A stretch of DNA of 64,000 bases from Streptomyces sp. NBC_00258 (GCF_036182465.1 NZ_CP108081.1:558001-622000); one strand, 5' to 3'. Counted from the first letter of the stretch, positions 27,799 through 37,599 are shown. The notes: generated by a model from the sequence alone, not told the origin. Numbers and translations: made by a program.

Positions 27799-28437
27799 TC
27801 AGGGCAGACGCAACCGATCCACCTTCAGCACCAACTTCATCTGCTCTGCGAGGGCAAGGTTTGCAGCCCCGGCCCGACGCATAAACCGAGTCGCGGGAAA
27901 CTCGTCAGCGGGAAATTCCCCGAGGAACCCCACATCGCCCTTGATTTCGGCTACGGATGCTTCACCGGCCTCGTCGCCCTTCAGGAAGTACTCCCCTTCA
28001 GCACTCTGATGTTCCGCCAGGAATTCAGCGATCTCCGAGCTGATTTCGGCGATCGAGATCGCCGAATTCACTGCGGCCTCTGGATCTTCCTCAAGGAAGC
28101 TTGACATCGCGGACACCGATACGGAGACTGCATCCGCTGCAAAGCCGGCTGCTTCCCCTCCGACGTCCTCAAGGCGAGTGATCCAGCGCTCCGCCTCTTC
28201 TCGGACCCGCATGAGATCCGGGGCCGATGCCTGCTGGATACCGCGAAGGTCCAGCCACACCGCATCCAGACCGTTGTTGATCCGGTAAAAGAAATTCCCC
28301 TCTCCGGAATCATGAAGAAACGCCATGGATACCGATCGCACCTTCGTCGCGCACAGGGTCGTGACGGCCAGCCGTTGGCGTGGGGTTAGCCGTGCGAACT
28401 CCACACGGACGACTTCGACGTCTTCGAGAAATCCCAT
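27799..28437 (-). CDS. Putative immunity protein for the orphan deaminase toxin (212 aa)
   Basis: All-helical, acidic protein starting MGFLEDVEVVRVEFARLTPRQRLAVTTLCATK. Blocks such as GLDAVWLDLRGIQQA and AADAVSVSVSAMSSFLEEDPEAAVNSAISIAEISSEI resemble DUF416 (YjaG-like) proteins in spacing; I hold this at moderate-low confidence. The start is 11 bases after the toxin-tip stop, with an AAGGTGAG ribosome site. This toxin-then-immunity order is the rule in polymorphic toxin loci. The gene is intact even though the toxin tip has no start, so it may still protect against relatives carrying the active toxin. Confidence 0.65.
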   Translation of the reverse strand: MGFLEDVEVVRVEFARLTPRQRLAVTTLCATKVRSVSMAFLHDSGEGNFFYRINNGLDAVWLDLRGIQQASAPDLMRVREEAERWITRLEDVGGEAAGFAADAVSVSVSAMSSFLEEDPEAAVNSAISIAEISSEIAEFLAEHQSAEGEYFLKGDEAGEASVAEIKGDVGFLGEFPADEFPATRFMRRAGAANLALAEQMKLVLKVDRLRLP

Positions 28438-28448
28438 CTCAACTCACC

Positions 28449-28902
28449 TTACGGAGTCCAAATCGCCTGTGTATCGCTGACCAGCGTCGCACCCTTGCTC
28501 TGCAGGAAACCCTGGCACGCTGGGCAGAGTGGTCTATTCACTGCCAATCCTGTCAGCGTTAGATCAAGATGGACTACTGTCTCCCAGAACTTGACCTCTG
28601 CATGCGGGAAGGTGCCTGATGCGTCCACGCCGGTGCGCAATATCCCGAGCTCGTGAGGGAGGAGCTGTGCACGTTGAATCTGAGAGATATTCTTCCGTGC
28701 TCCAACGGCCACAACGTCGAGAGACTCCGGGCCACCGCCTACCGCGTGCATGCCTCCAGTGGTCGCCCTGTCGTTCGCCTTCCCCGCCGGGATGAGCGCG
28801 TGCAGGGTGTCGGCTCGGTCCTGCAGGTCGTCAAGATCGAGAGCGCCGCCGCAGTTGTGAACCAGGACCGGCGTAGCCCCCGCCAGCACATAGTACGTGT
28901 GC
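28449..28902 (-). pseudogene. Orphan polymorphic-toxin tip: Hint tail plus putative deaminase
   Basis: The frame opens right after an in-frame TAG with HTYYVLAGATPVLVHNC, the end of a Hint domain, and then a new C-terminal domain. GTFPHAEVKFWE (HAE) and RPLCPACQGFLQSKGA (CPxC) are the zinc-binding signature of the cytidine-deaminase fold used by several bacterial toxins. No signal peptide, YD repeats or normal start precede it (GTG 28889 inside the Hint tail is the only option). The segment encoding TYYVLAGATPVLVHNC is nearly identical in DNA to the same place in the Rhs gene 2 kb upstream. It is a displaced spare tip, silent unless recombined. Target (free nucleotide, RNA or DNA) cannot be told. 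Confidence 0.75.
28867..28901 (-). repeat. 35-bp exact direct repeat, copy in the orphan tip
   Basis: Encodes TYYVLAGATPV of the Hint end. Identical to 30904-30938; similarity continues with two mismatches through the VHNC codons. Confidence 0.9.
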
Positions 28903-29019
28903 TACGCGGACCCCTCTACCTGCTTTTTCGCAGGTCAAGCATAGTTTGCTGGTCCGGCGAAGTGCGTGGGTGTCCGTGGTTGTGCGGGGTTGTTGCCGTC
29001 GCTACTGCCGTCAGTCGGT

Positions 29020-29315
29020 TCAGCCCAGGTACGGCTTCTCACGCTGTTCCAGGAAGTGCTGGAGCCTGAGTCGTTGGGTGTGGTGCATCGGCAACTGCTC
29101 GATCTCTTCGGACGGAACGAACCGGAGTTCGGTGGACTCGTCGGAGATCTCCAGTTGGCCGCCGGTGATGCGGGCCGTGAAGCAGACGTTGAACTGGCGG
29201 CGGACCTCGCCGTCGGTGTAGGCGATGATGTGTTTCGGGTCGGTGTAGGTGCCGACCAGGCCGGTGATCTCGACGTCGAGGCCGGTCTCTTCTTTGACTT
29301 CGCGGACGGCGCCGC
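29020..29315 (-). pseudogene. NUDIX hydrolase, N-terminally truncated
   Basis: Contains the second half of a Nudix box, AVREVKEETGL, followed by VEITGLVGTYTDPKHIIAYTDGEVRRQFNVCFTARITGG and a normal C-terminal end. The first half of the box (GX5E) and the N-terminal strands are cut at about 29315, where integrase sequence on the other strand begins. Proteins with this pattern hydrolyse nucleoside diphosphate derivatives; this copy lacks essential metal ligands. Confidence 0.75.
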
Positions 29316-30108
29316 CGGCCAGTGCTGCCACAAGGTGCTCTCCCCGCTGACGCTCACCTACATCCACTCCGTGCTCAAGTCCGCCCTGGAGCACGCCGTC
29401 CGCGAGGAAGAGATCCCTCGCAACGTCGCCCGCAACGTCCGCACCGGCACACCCCGGCCCCGACGCTTCGAACCCCTCACCGCCGACGAAGCCCGCCGAC
29501 TCCTCACCACCGCACAAGGCCACCGGCTGCACGACCTGTTCGAACTCGCCCTCCACACCGGACTCCGCAAGGGCGAACTCCTCGGACTGCGCTGGGAAGA
29601 CCTCGACCTCGACACCGCCACCGCCGCCATCCGCCGCACCCTTCAGCGCACCAGCACGGACGGCCTCATCACGCTGCCCACCAAGACCCGGGCCTCCGAA
29701 CGCCGCATCGCCCTCCCCACCCGCTGCCTCCACTCGCTGAAGCATCACCATGAACGACAGCAGCGCGAACTTGAGGCCGCAGGAACCACGTGGCAGCACA
29801 ACGGGCACGTGTTCACCACTGCCCAGGGCAGAACGGTCGACCCGACCAACCTCACCCGCGCCTTCACCACGCTCCTCCGCCGCATCCGCTTCCACGACCT
29901 CAGGCACTCGACCGCGACCCTACTCCTGGAACAGGGCGCCGAACTCGTCGTGATCAAGGAGCTCCTGGGCCACGCCCACATCGGCGTCACCCCGAGCGTC
30001 TACGCCCACGTCCGACTCCAACGCCAAGCCATCGACACCTTGGGGGGCGTCCTCGGCTCGACCGATGACGGCCCCGATGCCCCACCCGCCGAAGCAGTCG
30101 TCCGCTGA
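29316..30108 (+). pseudogene. Phage-type tyrosine integrase, N-terminally truncated
   Basis: Begins in the core-binding domain (CCHKVLSPLTLTYIHSVLKSAL, EEEIPRNVARNVR) and retains the full catalytic domain: LHTGLRKGELLGLRWEDLD (Arg), FHDLRHSTATLLLEQGA (His/Arg), KELLGHAHIGVTPSVYAHV (His, Tyr). The first 100 or so residues, including the arm-binding domain and start codon, are missing at the junction with the NUDIX remnant. It probably served an integrative element whose other genes are gone. GTTGCCGTC repeats follow the stop, as after many Streptomyces integrases. Confidence 0.8.
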
Positions 30109-30139
30109 CGTTGCCGTCACCGTTGCCGTCAAACCCCGA

Positions 30140-30173
30140 CTGGGCTCCTCCAAAATCTCTTGGAGGAGCCCAG
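30140..30173. terminator. Bidirectional terminator
   Basis: A perfect 13-bp stem, CTGGGCTCCTCCA pairing with TGGAGGAGCCCAG, with an 8-nt loop. It lies between the convergent integrase remnant (ends 30108) and the Rhs immunity gene (ends 30184). Confidence 0.85.
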
Positions 30174-30183
30174 CCTTGATATG

Positions 30184-30522
30184 TCAGGAATCGCTGCCAG
30201 AAAGGATCACTGCGGCCAAAATGCTCTCGCCGGTAACCTCACCGTAAAGCATCACATCCATTTTCCCGGCCTGCACATGGATCAGCTTAATCTCACTTGA
30301 CTGTGCACCATTAAAGGCTGACAGCAAGTTAGCCACAAGCCGTGCCACGTCGCGGTCATTACGAGCCTCCGCCCTTCTGAGGCGATTCTCGAAGATGTGA
30401 ATCAGCTGCTCGCTGGCGACGGTACTCTCATGAAGAACGATCACACCGTAATCGTCAACCGCTGCGGAAAGCTGATCCATTCCCAGCCGCCTTGCCTCAG
30501 AGGCGATAAAGCTCTCGTTCAT
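30184..30522 (-). CDS. Putative immunity protein for the Rhs toxin (112 aa)
   Basis: The start ATG (30522-30520) shares its A with the TGA of the Rhs gene (TGATG), so it is translated by reinitiation and made together with the toxin. The product is small and cytoplasmic: MNESFIASEARRLGMDQL, SEQLIHIFENRLRRAEARNDRDVARLVANLLSAFNG, KLIHVQAGKMDVMLYGEV. It has no signal peptide or recognised domain. Position directly after a toxin tip is the strongest evidence. An in-frame ATG at 30546 would overlap the toxin frame and is less likely. Confidence 0.7.
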   Translation of the reverse strand: MNESFIASEARRLGMDQLSAAVDDYGVIVLHESTVASEQLIHIFENRLRRAEARNDRDVARLVANLLSAFNGAQSSEIKLIHVQAGKMDVMLYGEVTGESILAAVILSGSDS

Positions 30523-33500
30523 CAGCCAACTCCAGGTAGATGCCATGGGCCCCTGTTGATGCTGATTTCAGCACCCTCAATAATCCCTTCCACCAGAAGC
30601 TCACTCTCACCATAGATATCCTGCGGACCCTTAATTAGGCGGTCCTGTATATCCGCACGGCGATGGCGCATAACAATTCCTGGGCCATTACCTAGCTCGG
30701 CGGCATCCAGGGCCACATCTTCGTAATCATCCGTCCAGGATGTGAATGAGCTATCGAGGTTGCCGCCATTATGCGATGCAGCGTCAGCATCTCCACCACG
30801 CGGCACCGCTCGCCCTTCAAGGGCATCATCGTACTTGGAGTGCCCCCAATCTATTCCGCGGTAGACGTGCTCCCCGGCCCCATCACCGCAATTGTGAACG
30901 AGTACCGGCGTAGCCCCCGCCAGCACATAGTACGTGTGGATGTCGCGGATGGTCAGGTCGTGGGTGCGCTGGCGCTTTTCGAAGTCGCGGGTGGCGGTGA
31001 GGGTGGCGGTGCCTCCGTCTGCGGTGCGGAGTGTCATGCCGGGTGTGAGGTCGCCGGCTTCGATCCACTGCCGTGCGGAGGGGGACCAGAACGGGTGATT
31101 GACAGTAGATGTAAGTGTGGCGATTGAAGGATTGCCGTCAGCCCTGCTCGCTACGGATCCGTACTTACCTCCGACCTTCTCGTCCGCTCCGCCATTTTTT
31201 GTGTCGATGGTGAGATCGACGAAGTGCTTGTCATTTTTGGTGGAGATGGTACGGACAACCTCGCGGACGGTCGTCTTACCAGTCTTGGGGTCGGTGGCGA
31301 TGATTTTGTCGCCGAGTTCGATGTCCTCGATCGACTTGGTCTTGCCGTTGGCTGTGAGAATCTTCGTGCCGGGTAGGAAGCTGTGCTTCTTCTTGCCGAC
31401 CTTGCAGGAGTCGCCGACTTCCGGGGCTGCTTCCGCTGCCGCCTTCTTTGCTCTGGCGAGTTTGTTTCGTGCTCCTGCGAGTGCGGCATTGGCCTTGCTG
31501 ACCCGCTTGGTGGCGCTGAGCATGTCCATTGCGCCGCCGACGATGTCGTCGACGAGGCCAACGACCCGTTTGGCCAGTCGGGCGCCCTTGGCCCAGTCCC
31601 AGGGGGCCCCGTATTTCGCGAGGATCTTTCCGGCAATGCCACCGGCGAAGCTTCCGGCGATGTTGAGGAGGGTTTCGCCGCAGGAGCCCACGTCGCCGGT
31701 GGAGATGCAGTCGAGTGCGGCGTCGATACCGAGGATGTCCCGAACGATCTTTACGAGTACCTTGGCGGCGCGGACGGTGCGCTGCTTGGCCGAGGAGTAC
31801 TGCTGCTCGGCCGCCATCTGCTCCGCGCCGGCCCGGTTGACCGTCTCCTGCTCTTTGGTGGGGCCAGGTCCCGCGCCGCAGTCGCTCCATCCGCGGCAAG
31901 GTGCCGTCGAATTTTCGCGGATCATGCCGGTGGGGTCGGAGAGCGTGGTGGGGTTGTTGTCAGCGTAGGCGTAACCGTTGATCTGCTGCGGGCTGGTGTA
32001 GTCGATGATCGGGTCGACGGAGATGAACTTGCCGAGTTCGGGGTCGTAGGAGCGGGCCCCGATGTGGGTCAGTCCGGTGGACTCGTCGTTGGTGCCGCCG
32101 ACGAAGCCCTTCTCTCCGGGCCAGCTGCCGATGGGCTTGCCGCGGTCGACGCCGTAGGGGTCGGAGCGGCGCTGGGTGATCGCTCCGGTGGCGGCATCAA
32201 TGGCGAGTTCGCCGGTGCCGTGGTGGTCGGCGGACAGGAAGGAGAGCTTGTTGTCGCTGGTGCGGATCGCGACGGTCTGGCCGGCGTGGCTGTAGTAGCG
32301 GGTGGCCTTGACCGTGGAGGAGCCCGCCGCGAGGGAGAGCTCCATGCCGGGCAGGTAGACGGTGGTGGCCTTGGGATCCTTACGGATCATCCGGGAGCCG
32401 TCGGGACCGTAGAGGAAAGTGCTGTCACCCTCCGCGGTCTTGATCTTGGCGGGTTTGCCGGTGGCGTCCCAGTCGATGCTCTGGGTATTACCGTCGACGA
32501 CGCGGGTCTTGGTGTTGCCGGCGTCGTCGTAGGTGAAGGTGGACTGGTTGTCACCGGTCGGGGTGTTCTCCATGACCTTGGTGACCTGGTGCGGGCCGTC
32601 GCCCGCGGCACCCGCGCCGCCGTAGGTGTAGGTGCGGGTGACGTCCTTGGCCGCGTCCCGGCCGGTGTCGTGGATGACTTCCTTGGTGCGGTTGCCGATC
32701 GAGTCGACGCTGTAGGACTTCCAGTACGGGGCCGGTCCACCCAGCGTGTTCGTCCCGGGCGCGGCGTCGCAGGCGGTGGGCTTTGAACCTTCGAGTCCGG
32801 TACTGCCCACGGTGCCTGCACCCTGAGCCGCGCCGCCGGTGGCCGCCGGCGTCCAGGCATCCTTCAGACGGGCGCCTGCATCGTAGGCGAAGCACTGCAC
32901 GTCGGTGGTCGCTGTAGAGTCGGCATTCGCGGTGTCCGAGATCGACAGGACGTTGCCGACCTGGTCGTAGGAATACGAGGACCGCTTCGCCGGAGCACTC
33001 GCGCCGGCGATGTCCACGCTCGCGGTGCGCAGACGGCCCGTGCCCGGCTCGTACTCGAAGGTCTGCCCGACCTTCTTCCCACTGCCGGTGGACAACTCCA
33101 TCCCCAGCACTTGGCTGATACCGGAATAGGTGGTGCCCGTGACGTACGACGTGCTGCCGGTCAGGGTCGTGGGGCGCTGGAGCTCGTCGTAACCGTAGGT
33201 CAAAGGCTCGGCGGCAAGGCCACCGGCGGCGGGCAGACCGGTGCCCCGCACGGTGCCGTCATGGTTGTAGGACGTGGTGAACTCGTAACTGCCCGCGAGC
33301 GCACCCTCGGAGGCGGGCACCGCGTACGTGGTCTTCAGCGGGCGGTAGAAATCATCCATCGAGGTCACCGCGGAGCCGATGTACTGGGTCGCGTTCACAT
33401 ACCGCATCGAAGCCCAGGCCTGGCCCAGCCAGCCCGCCTTGTCATAGCGGGTCTCGGTCAGCTTGGTGCCGGTGGTCGGCTCGCCCTCCCACGTGAACGT

Positions 33501-36500
33501 CGGCCGGGACAGCGAGTCGTACTGGGTGGAGACCTTCTTGCCATTGCCGTCGATCGTCCAGTCCACCCGGTCGAGCGCGTCGTAATGCGTCTCGGAAGTC
33601 CCGGCATCGGGGTCGATGGACTTGATCTTGCGGCCCAGCTGGTCGTACTCGTAGCTCCAGACATTGCTCTTGTCGTCCGTGACGGTCTTGAGCTGACCGT
33701 TCGGGGTGTAGCTGTACTTCGTCTCGTCGTAGCCGAGCGCCACGTCGGGACGATCCCCGTGGTAGTGCCGCAGGGCGGTGGTACGTCCCCCGGCGTCGGT
33801 GACGGAGGTGGTGGCGATGCCGCCTGCGGGCGGGTCGGAGTGGGTGAGCTCGCCGTCGTAACGGGTGGTGGTGCGCCATTGTTCGGTGCCGGCGTGCAGA
33901 TCGATCGCGGCGGTGGGCCGGCCCAGGCCGTCGTACTCGGTGCGGCTCTGCGCACCGACCGCACCGTTCCCGGCGATCAACAACTCATCACTGGGGACAC
34001 CCGCGGCACGGTAGGTGGCGTTGGTCTTGGTGACCTTGCCCGCACCGTCGTACCAGGCATCGGCGACCATCCGGGTGCCGCCGGGACCCTCGGTCTGCTT
34101 CTGCCGGCCACGCAACAGGCTGTCGAACAGCTCGTACTCGACGCCGTAACTGCCACCGACCTCGATCTTCTCGGTCTTGATCGCAACCGGCTTGTCGGTA
34201 CGCACCAGGTAGGAGTACTTGATGCTGGGCGTCTGGGACTTGTCCCGGTCGGGCAGCCAGACAGAGGTCAGACGGCCGATCGCGTCATGGGCGAGATCGG
34301 TGCGCCTGCCGTTGGGGTCGGACTGCCCGATCGAGGCACCGCGAGCCGGGTTGTAGTCGGTGGTCGTGACATGCCCGGCCGCGTTCGTGACGGCCGTCTT
34401 GGTCAGCAGGCCGTTGCCCTCGGTGTAGGCGGTCTTGGTCTCATTGGCCTTGGCGTCCTTCTGCCACACCGGGCGCCCGAAGGCGTCATAGCCGGTGGTG
34501 CCGGTCACCTGATAGGTGGCGGTGGTCCCGTCATGGGCGGTCATCCGCTCGACCTTGGTCGCGTCCCCCTTGGTGGGCGCCGCGCCGTACGCGCCGTTGT
34601 CGTACGAGGTGCGCTCGTCGGCCAGAACCTGCTTGGAGCGATCAGCCGCGGTCCCGCACTCAACCGTGACGACCTCACTGCGCGAGGGCAGGGACAGGAT
34701 GTTCTTGTCGGCGTTGTCCGCGTAATAGGTGCGGGTACAGGTGTCGTCGGAGGCGGTGGAGACGTCCCCGAGATCCTCGACCTGAGTGACGCGACCGGTA
34801 TGGGTAGCGGTGTCGTACGTGGTGACACTCCTGGTCTCACGCCAGCCACCGGCCGACAGCGGAGTGAAGCCCCGCTGGACCCGCGGCTTGGAGATCACCG
34901 CGTGCCGCGTGCCCCAGTCACGAGTCTGCGTGGCCGTGTTGAACTTCCACGGCTCGCTGATCGTCCGCGAGACCACCGTGGAACCGTCATAGGTGACGGC
35001 CTCCAACTCGTGCCCGGTGTACTCCTCCGCATCCGTGAACTCCGAGCCCTGGGAGTTCTTCACCTTCACGCTGCGGGTGGCACCGGCGGCGTCCTTGTCG
35101 CCGTCCATGCCCTGCATGTACGTGTAGTCGATGCGGGTGGACTGCTTGTCCGCGGTTCCGCTGGTGACCGAGACCTTTCCGTAGCCCTGCCAGTTGCCCC
35201 AGGTCAGGAACTTGTTCTCGGTGATTCCATCGGGCTTGGCCTTCCGCCAGCCCGCTTCGCCCTGGTAGGCGTAGCGGGTGACAATGCCTTCGCTGCCGCC
35301 GGTGCGGTCGGTCTCGATGATCTCGGCGACGACGTACTTGTGGAACCAGTCGGTGATCGGCTCCAGGTGGCCCGGAGGTGCCCACTGCACCGGATAGCAG
35401 CGTTTGGTCGACTCCCCCGGCTTGGGCAGGGCTGACTTCTCACAGTTGACGGGTGCGTAGTTGACGTCGAGCTGGGAGCCGGTCTCGCTCAGGACGGTGG
35501 TCAGCCGGTAGCGGTTGAAGGGGGCGATATTGTCGCCGATCGCGTCCACCCGGTTGGCCAGCTGCTCGCCGAACAGCTCGATGGCCGGCATCTTGATTGC
35601 CGTGCCATCCCGGCCCTCATGCTGGATCTTGTACAGCCACAGCGCCTTGGAGTCGTCGCCGTTGTCCTGGAACAGGTGCGTGAAGGCCCAGTGGTCCACG
35701 TCCTGGTAGGTGGTGGCGTCCTTGCGGATCTGGGAGGTGACCCCGGTCAGCCGCTTGGTGGTGAAGAAGGTCTGACCGACCGTGCACTTGGTGCTCGCCA
35801 CGCATTCCTGGTCGACCGGTACATCAGGCCAGTTCGCGGCGTTCGCCTTGGTGCGCTTCGAGGTCGCGCAGTCGAAGGTGTCGGTGGGCAGGCAGCGTTC
35901 GGCGACCGTGAAGTTGATGCGGGCCGGGGCCTTGGCGGCATAGGACTGGCCGTCACGCTGACCGTAGTCGATGCGCTTGAGGTAACCGCCACGGTGGTAG
36001 GCGGTGCCGTTGACGTCCGTCTTGCCGTTCAGGGCGTAGTAGTTGGTCTCCGGCTCGTAGAAGTACGACATCACATTGCCGTGAGCATCCTTGACGTGAT
36101 CCAGGCTCCAGCGCCAGGCCTGCTTGCAGTGCGCGGAGGAGAAGGTGGCGTCGTAACAAGGCTCACCGGAGTCGTCGCCGAAGACCGGAGCGGTCCAGGT
36201 GGACTTGGTCTCCTCGTTGCCGCTGGCCCAGCCGGGCAGGCGGTTCAGCCCGAAGTAGTACTCGGTGCCCTCGCTGGTGGTGACGACCCAGTGCTCTCCG
36301 TCGTTGTCGCCGTTCGTCGCGCCGGTGCGCTTCTCGACCTTGGCGCCGTCGTCGCTGGACAGGTGCCACTTCTTGGTGGTGTCGTCCTGGACCAGCTCGC
36401 TGGACTGCCCGTTCAACAGGATGGTGGCGTTTTCAAACGCCCAGCACTGCTCGCCCGACCCGGCATGCCCGTCGTCCGAGCAGGGCTTGTAGCGGCGTTC

Positions 36501-37502
36501 GATGTAACCGGGATCGTAGGAGAAACCGTCTCCGGCCCAGGATCCCTGGTTGTTCGTGGCCGAGGTGCGGCCGTCGGCGGACTGCGAGGAGTAGCCCAGC
36601 CCGACCGTCGGCACCAGACCGCCCGGAGTGGAAACAGCCTTCAGCGGATAGTTCCAGGAGAAGCCTCCGGAGGAGGCCGCCACGTTCCAGCTCGACGCGG
36701 GCGCCAGCGCGGTCGCCTTGTAAGTCCCCTGAGCCGACGACGGACCGGCCGCGACCGCGAACAGACTGGGCGCAACGGCCTTCGCAGCAGAGGTTCCGGC
36801 TGCCTCGGGGGCTGCGGTCACGTCGGCGGACAGCGTCTGGCTCTGCGGATTGTTCGTGGTCGGCAGTACCTTGGGCCGCTCCGGGCAGGCCTTGCTGCCC
36901 GGAGCGGCCACCGCCGCACACGGCGGCAGCTCGACCAGGCGCAGACGTGAGCCGTAGGAACCTCCGTAGCCCTCGGCGAAGGAGGAGTAGTCCACGCTGA
37001 GCCGTACCGGCGCGGAGCGTCCGCCGCCGTCGGCGCGCTCCACCTTGAGTACGGCGCTCGCCCCCAGACGTTCGGCGTCGGCCGCGCCCAGGACATCCAC
37101 CGCGATCCTGTCCGGGGCGGTGCCCTCCCTCTTGCCCTTGGCCACGCTCTTGACAGGGGTGGCCACGACGGGAAGCGAGCCGATCTTCACCGCGCGGGGG
37201 GCCTTCGATCCCGCGTCACCGACCGTGATCTCCGCACTGGCCCTGCCCGGCCAGGACGGCTTGTCCAGGCGCGGATCGGAGTTCTTCTTCATCGGATCCG
37301 CCGGCCGTTCGGCGGCCTTGCCCGACTTCCCCTGGACCACCGGGACCGTGTCCCTGGCCCGTTCCAGCTCCGACGGCTTGTCCGCGGCGAAGGCCACCGG
37401 TGACAGCAGACCGCCGCCGAGCGCGAGAGACAGAACAAGCGTCAGGGAGCCCACCACCCGTCTGGGTATGAGCTGGTCGACCAACCGGCCACGGAACGGC
37501 AT
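30522..37502 (-). CDS. Rhs/YD-repeat polymorphic toxin with Hint domain and putative ART tip (2,326 aa)
   Basis: Start ATG 37502 has a GGAG site 7 bases away; a signal peptide follows (LTLVLSLALGGGLLSPVAFA). An N-terminal beta-rich region runs to about 600. YD repeats (for example YDALDRVDWTIDGNGKK, YDAFGRPVWQKD) build the shell to about 1700. The Rhs core follows at about 1759-1860 (GARSYDPELGKFISVDP, ending SDPTG). A Hint domain (SFLPGTKILTANGK...TYYVLAGATPVLVHNC) spans about 2040-2202. The last 124 residues are the toxin: VYRGI, SSFTSWTDD and YGESELLVEG fit the R-S-ExE pattern of ADP-ribosyltransferases. Secretion is likely by Sec, with release by Hint self-cleavage. The tip assignment is moderate; the shell is certain. 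Confidence 0.9.
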   Translation of the reverse strand: MPFRGRLVDQLIPRRVVGSLTLVLSLALGGGLLSPVAFAADKPSELERARDTVPVVQGKSGKAAERPADPMKKNSDPRLDKPSWPGRASAEITVGDAGSKAPRAVKIGSLPVVATPVKSVAKGKREGTAPDRIAVDVLGAADAERLGASAVLKVERADGGGRSAPVRLSVDYSSFAEGYGGSYGSRLRLVELPPCAAVAAPGSKACPERPKVLPTTNNPQSQTLSADVTAAPEAAGTSAAKAVAPSLFAVAAGPSSAQGTYKATALAPASSWNVAASSGGFSWNYPLKAVSTPGGLVPTVGLGYSSQSADGRTSATNNQGSWAGDGFSYDPGYIERRYKPCSDDGHAGSGEQCWAFENATILLNGQSSELVQDDTTKKWHLSSDDGAKVEKRTGATNGDNDGEHWVVTTSEGTEYYFGLNRLPGWASGNEETKSTWTAPVFGDDSGEPCYDATFSSAHCKQAWRWSLDHVKDAHGNVMSYFYEPETNYYALNGKTDVNGTAYHRGGYLKRIDYGQRDGQSYAAKAPARINFTVAERCLPTDTFDCATSKRTKANAANWPDVPVDQECVASTKCTVGQTFFTTKRLTGVTSQIRKDATTYQDVDHWAFTHLFQDNGDDSKALWLYKIQHEGRDGTAIKMPAIELFGEQLANRVDAIGDNIAPFNRYRLTTVLSETGSQLDVNYAPVNCEKSALPKPGESTKRCYPVQWAPPGHLEPITDWFHKYVVAEIIETDRTGGSEGIVTRYAYQGEAGWRKAKPDGITENKFLTWGNWQGYGKVSVTSGTADKQSTRIDYTYMQGMDGDKDAAGATRSVKVKNSQGSEFTDAEEYTGHELEAVTYDGSTVVSRTISEPWKFNTATQTRDWGTRHAVISKPRVQRGFTPLSAGGWRETRSVTTYDTATHTGRVTQVEDLGDVSTASDDTCTRTYYADNADKNILSLPSRSEVVTVECGTAADRSKQVLADERTSYDNGAYGAAPTKGDATKVERMTAHDGTTATYQVTGTTGYDAFGRPVWQKDAKANETKTAYTEGNGLLTKTAVTNAAGHVTTTDYNPARGASIGQSDPNGRRTDLAHDAIGRLTSVWLPDRDKSQTPSIKYSYLVRTDKPVAIKTEKIEVGGSYGVEYELFDSLLRGRQKQTEGPGGTRMVADAWYDGAGKVTKTNATYRAAGVPSDELLIAGNGAVGAQSRTEYDGLGRPTAAIDLHAGTEQWRTTTRYDGELTHSDPPAGGIATTSVTDAGGRTTALRHYHGDRPDVALGYDETKYSYTPNGQLKTVTDDKSNVWSYEYDQLGRKIKSIDPDAGTSETHYDALDRVDWTIDGNGKKVSTQYDSLSRPTFTWEGEPTTGTKLTETRYDKAGWLGQAWASMRYVNATQYIGSAVTSMDDFYRPLKTTYAVPASEGALAGSYEFTTSYNHDGTVRGTGLPAAGGLAAEPLTYGYDELQRPTTLTGSTSYVTGTTYSGISQVLGMELSTGSGKKVGQTFEYEPGTGRLRTASVDIAGASAPAKRSSYSYDQVGNVLSISDTANADSTATTDVQCFAYDAGARLKDAWTPAATGGAAQGAGTVGSTGLEGSKPTACDAAPGTNTLGGPAPYWKSYSVDSIGNRTKEVIHDTGRDAAKDVTRTYTYGGAGAAGDGPHQVTKVMENTPTGDNQSTFTYDDAGNTKTRVVDGNTQSIDWDATGKPAKIKTAEGDSTFLYGPDGSRMIRKDPKATTVYLPGMELSLAAGSSTVKATRYYSHAGQTVAIRTSDNKLSFLSADHHGTGELAIDAATGAITQRRSDPYGVDRGKPIGSWPGEKGFVGGTNDESTGLTHIGARSYDPELGKFISVDPIIDYTSPQQINGYAYADNNPTTLSDPTGMIRENSTAPCRGWSDCGAGPGPTKEQETVNRAGAEQMAAEQQYSSAKQRTVRAAKVLVKIVRDILGIDAALDCISTGDVGSCGETLLNIAGSFAGGIAGKILAKYGAPWDWAKGARLAKRVVGLVDDIVGGAMDMLSATKRVSKANAALAGARNKLARAKKAAAEAAPEVGDSCKVGKKKHSFLPGTKILTANGKTKSIEDIELGDKIIATDPKTGKTTVREVVRTISTKNDKHFVDLTIDTKNGGADEKVGGKYGSVASRADGNPSIATLTSTVNHPFWSPSARQWIEAGDLTPGMTLRTADGGTATLTATRDFEKRQRTHDLTIRDIHTYYVLAGATPVLVHNCGDGAGEHVYRGIDWGHSKYDDALEGRAVPRGGDADAASHNGGNLDSSFTSWTDDYEDVALDAAELGNGPGIVMRHRRADIQDRLIKGPQDIYGESELLVEGIIEGAEISINRGPWHLPGVG
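30904..30938 (-). repeat. 35-bp exact direct repeat, copy in the Rhs gene
   Basis: Lies at the end of the Rhs Hint domain. Same orientation as the copy at 28867-28901. Recombination between the two would replace the ADP-ribosyltransferase tip and its immunity gene by the deaminase pair. Confidence 0.9.
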
Positions 37503-37599
37503 CAAAACTCCACCCATCGATAGCTGCACGCGGGCACACGGACATGGCGGCCCGGCACGCGGCAAGAGCATGAGAAAGAAGTGGTACGAAGTGCTGGGC

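Noticed and set aside
33111..35435. 774-codon plus-strand frame in the Rhs region
   Set aside because: Mirror of the YD-repeat coding sequence; Gly/Val/Asp-rich with no family pattern.
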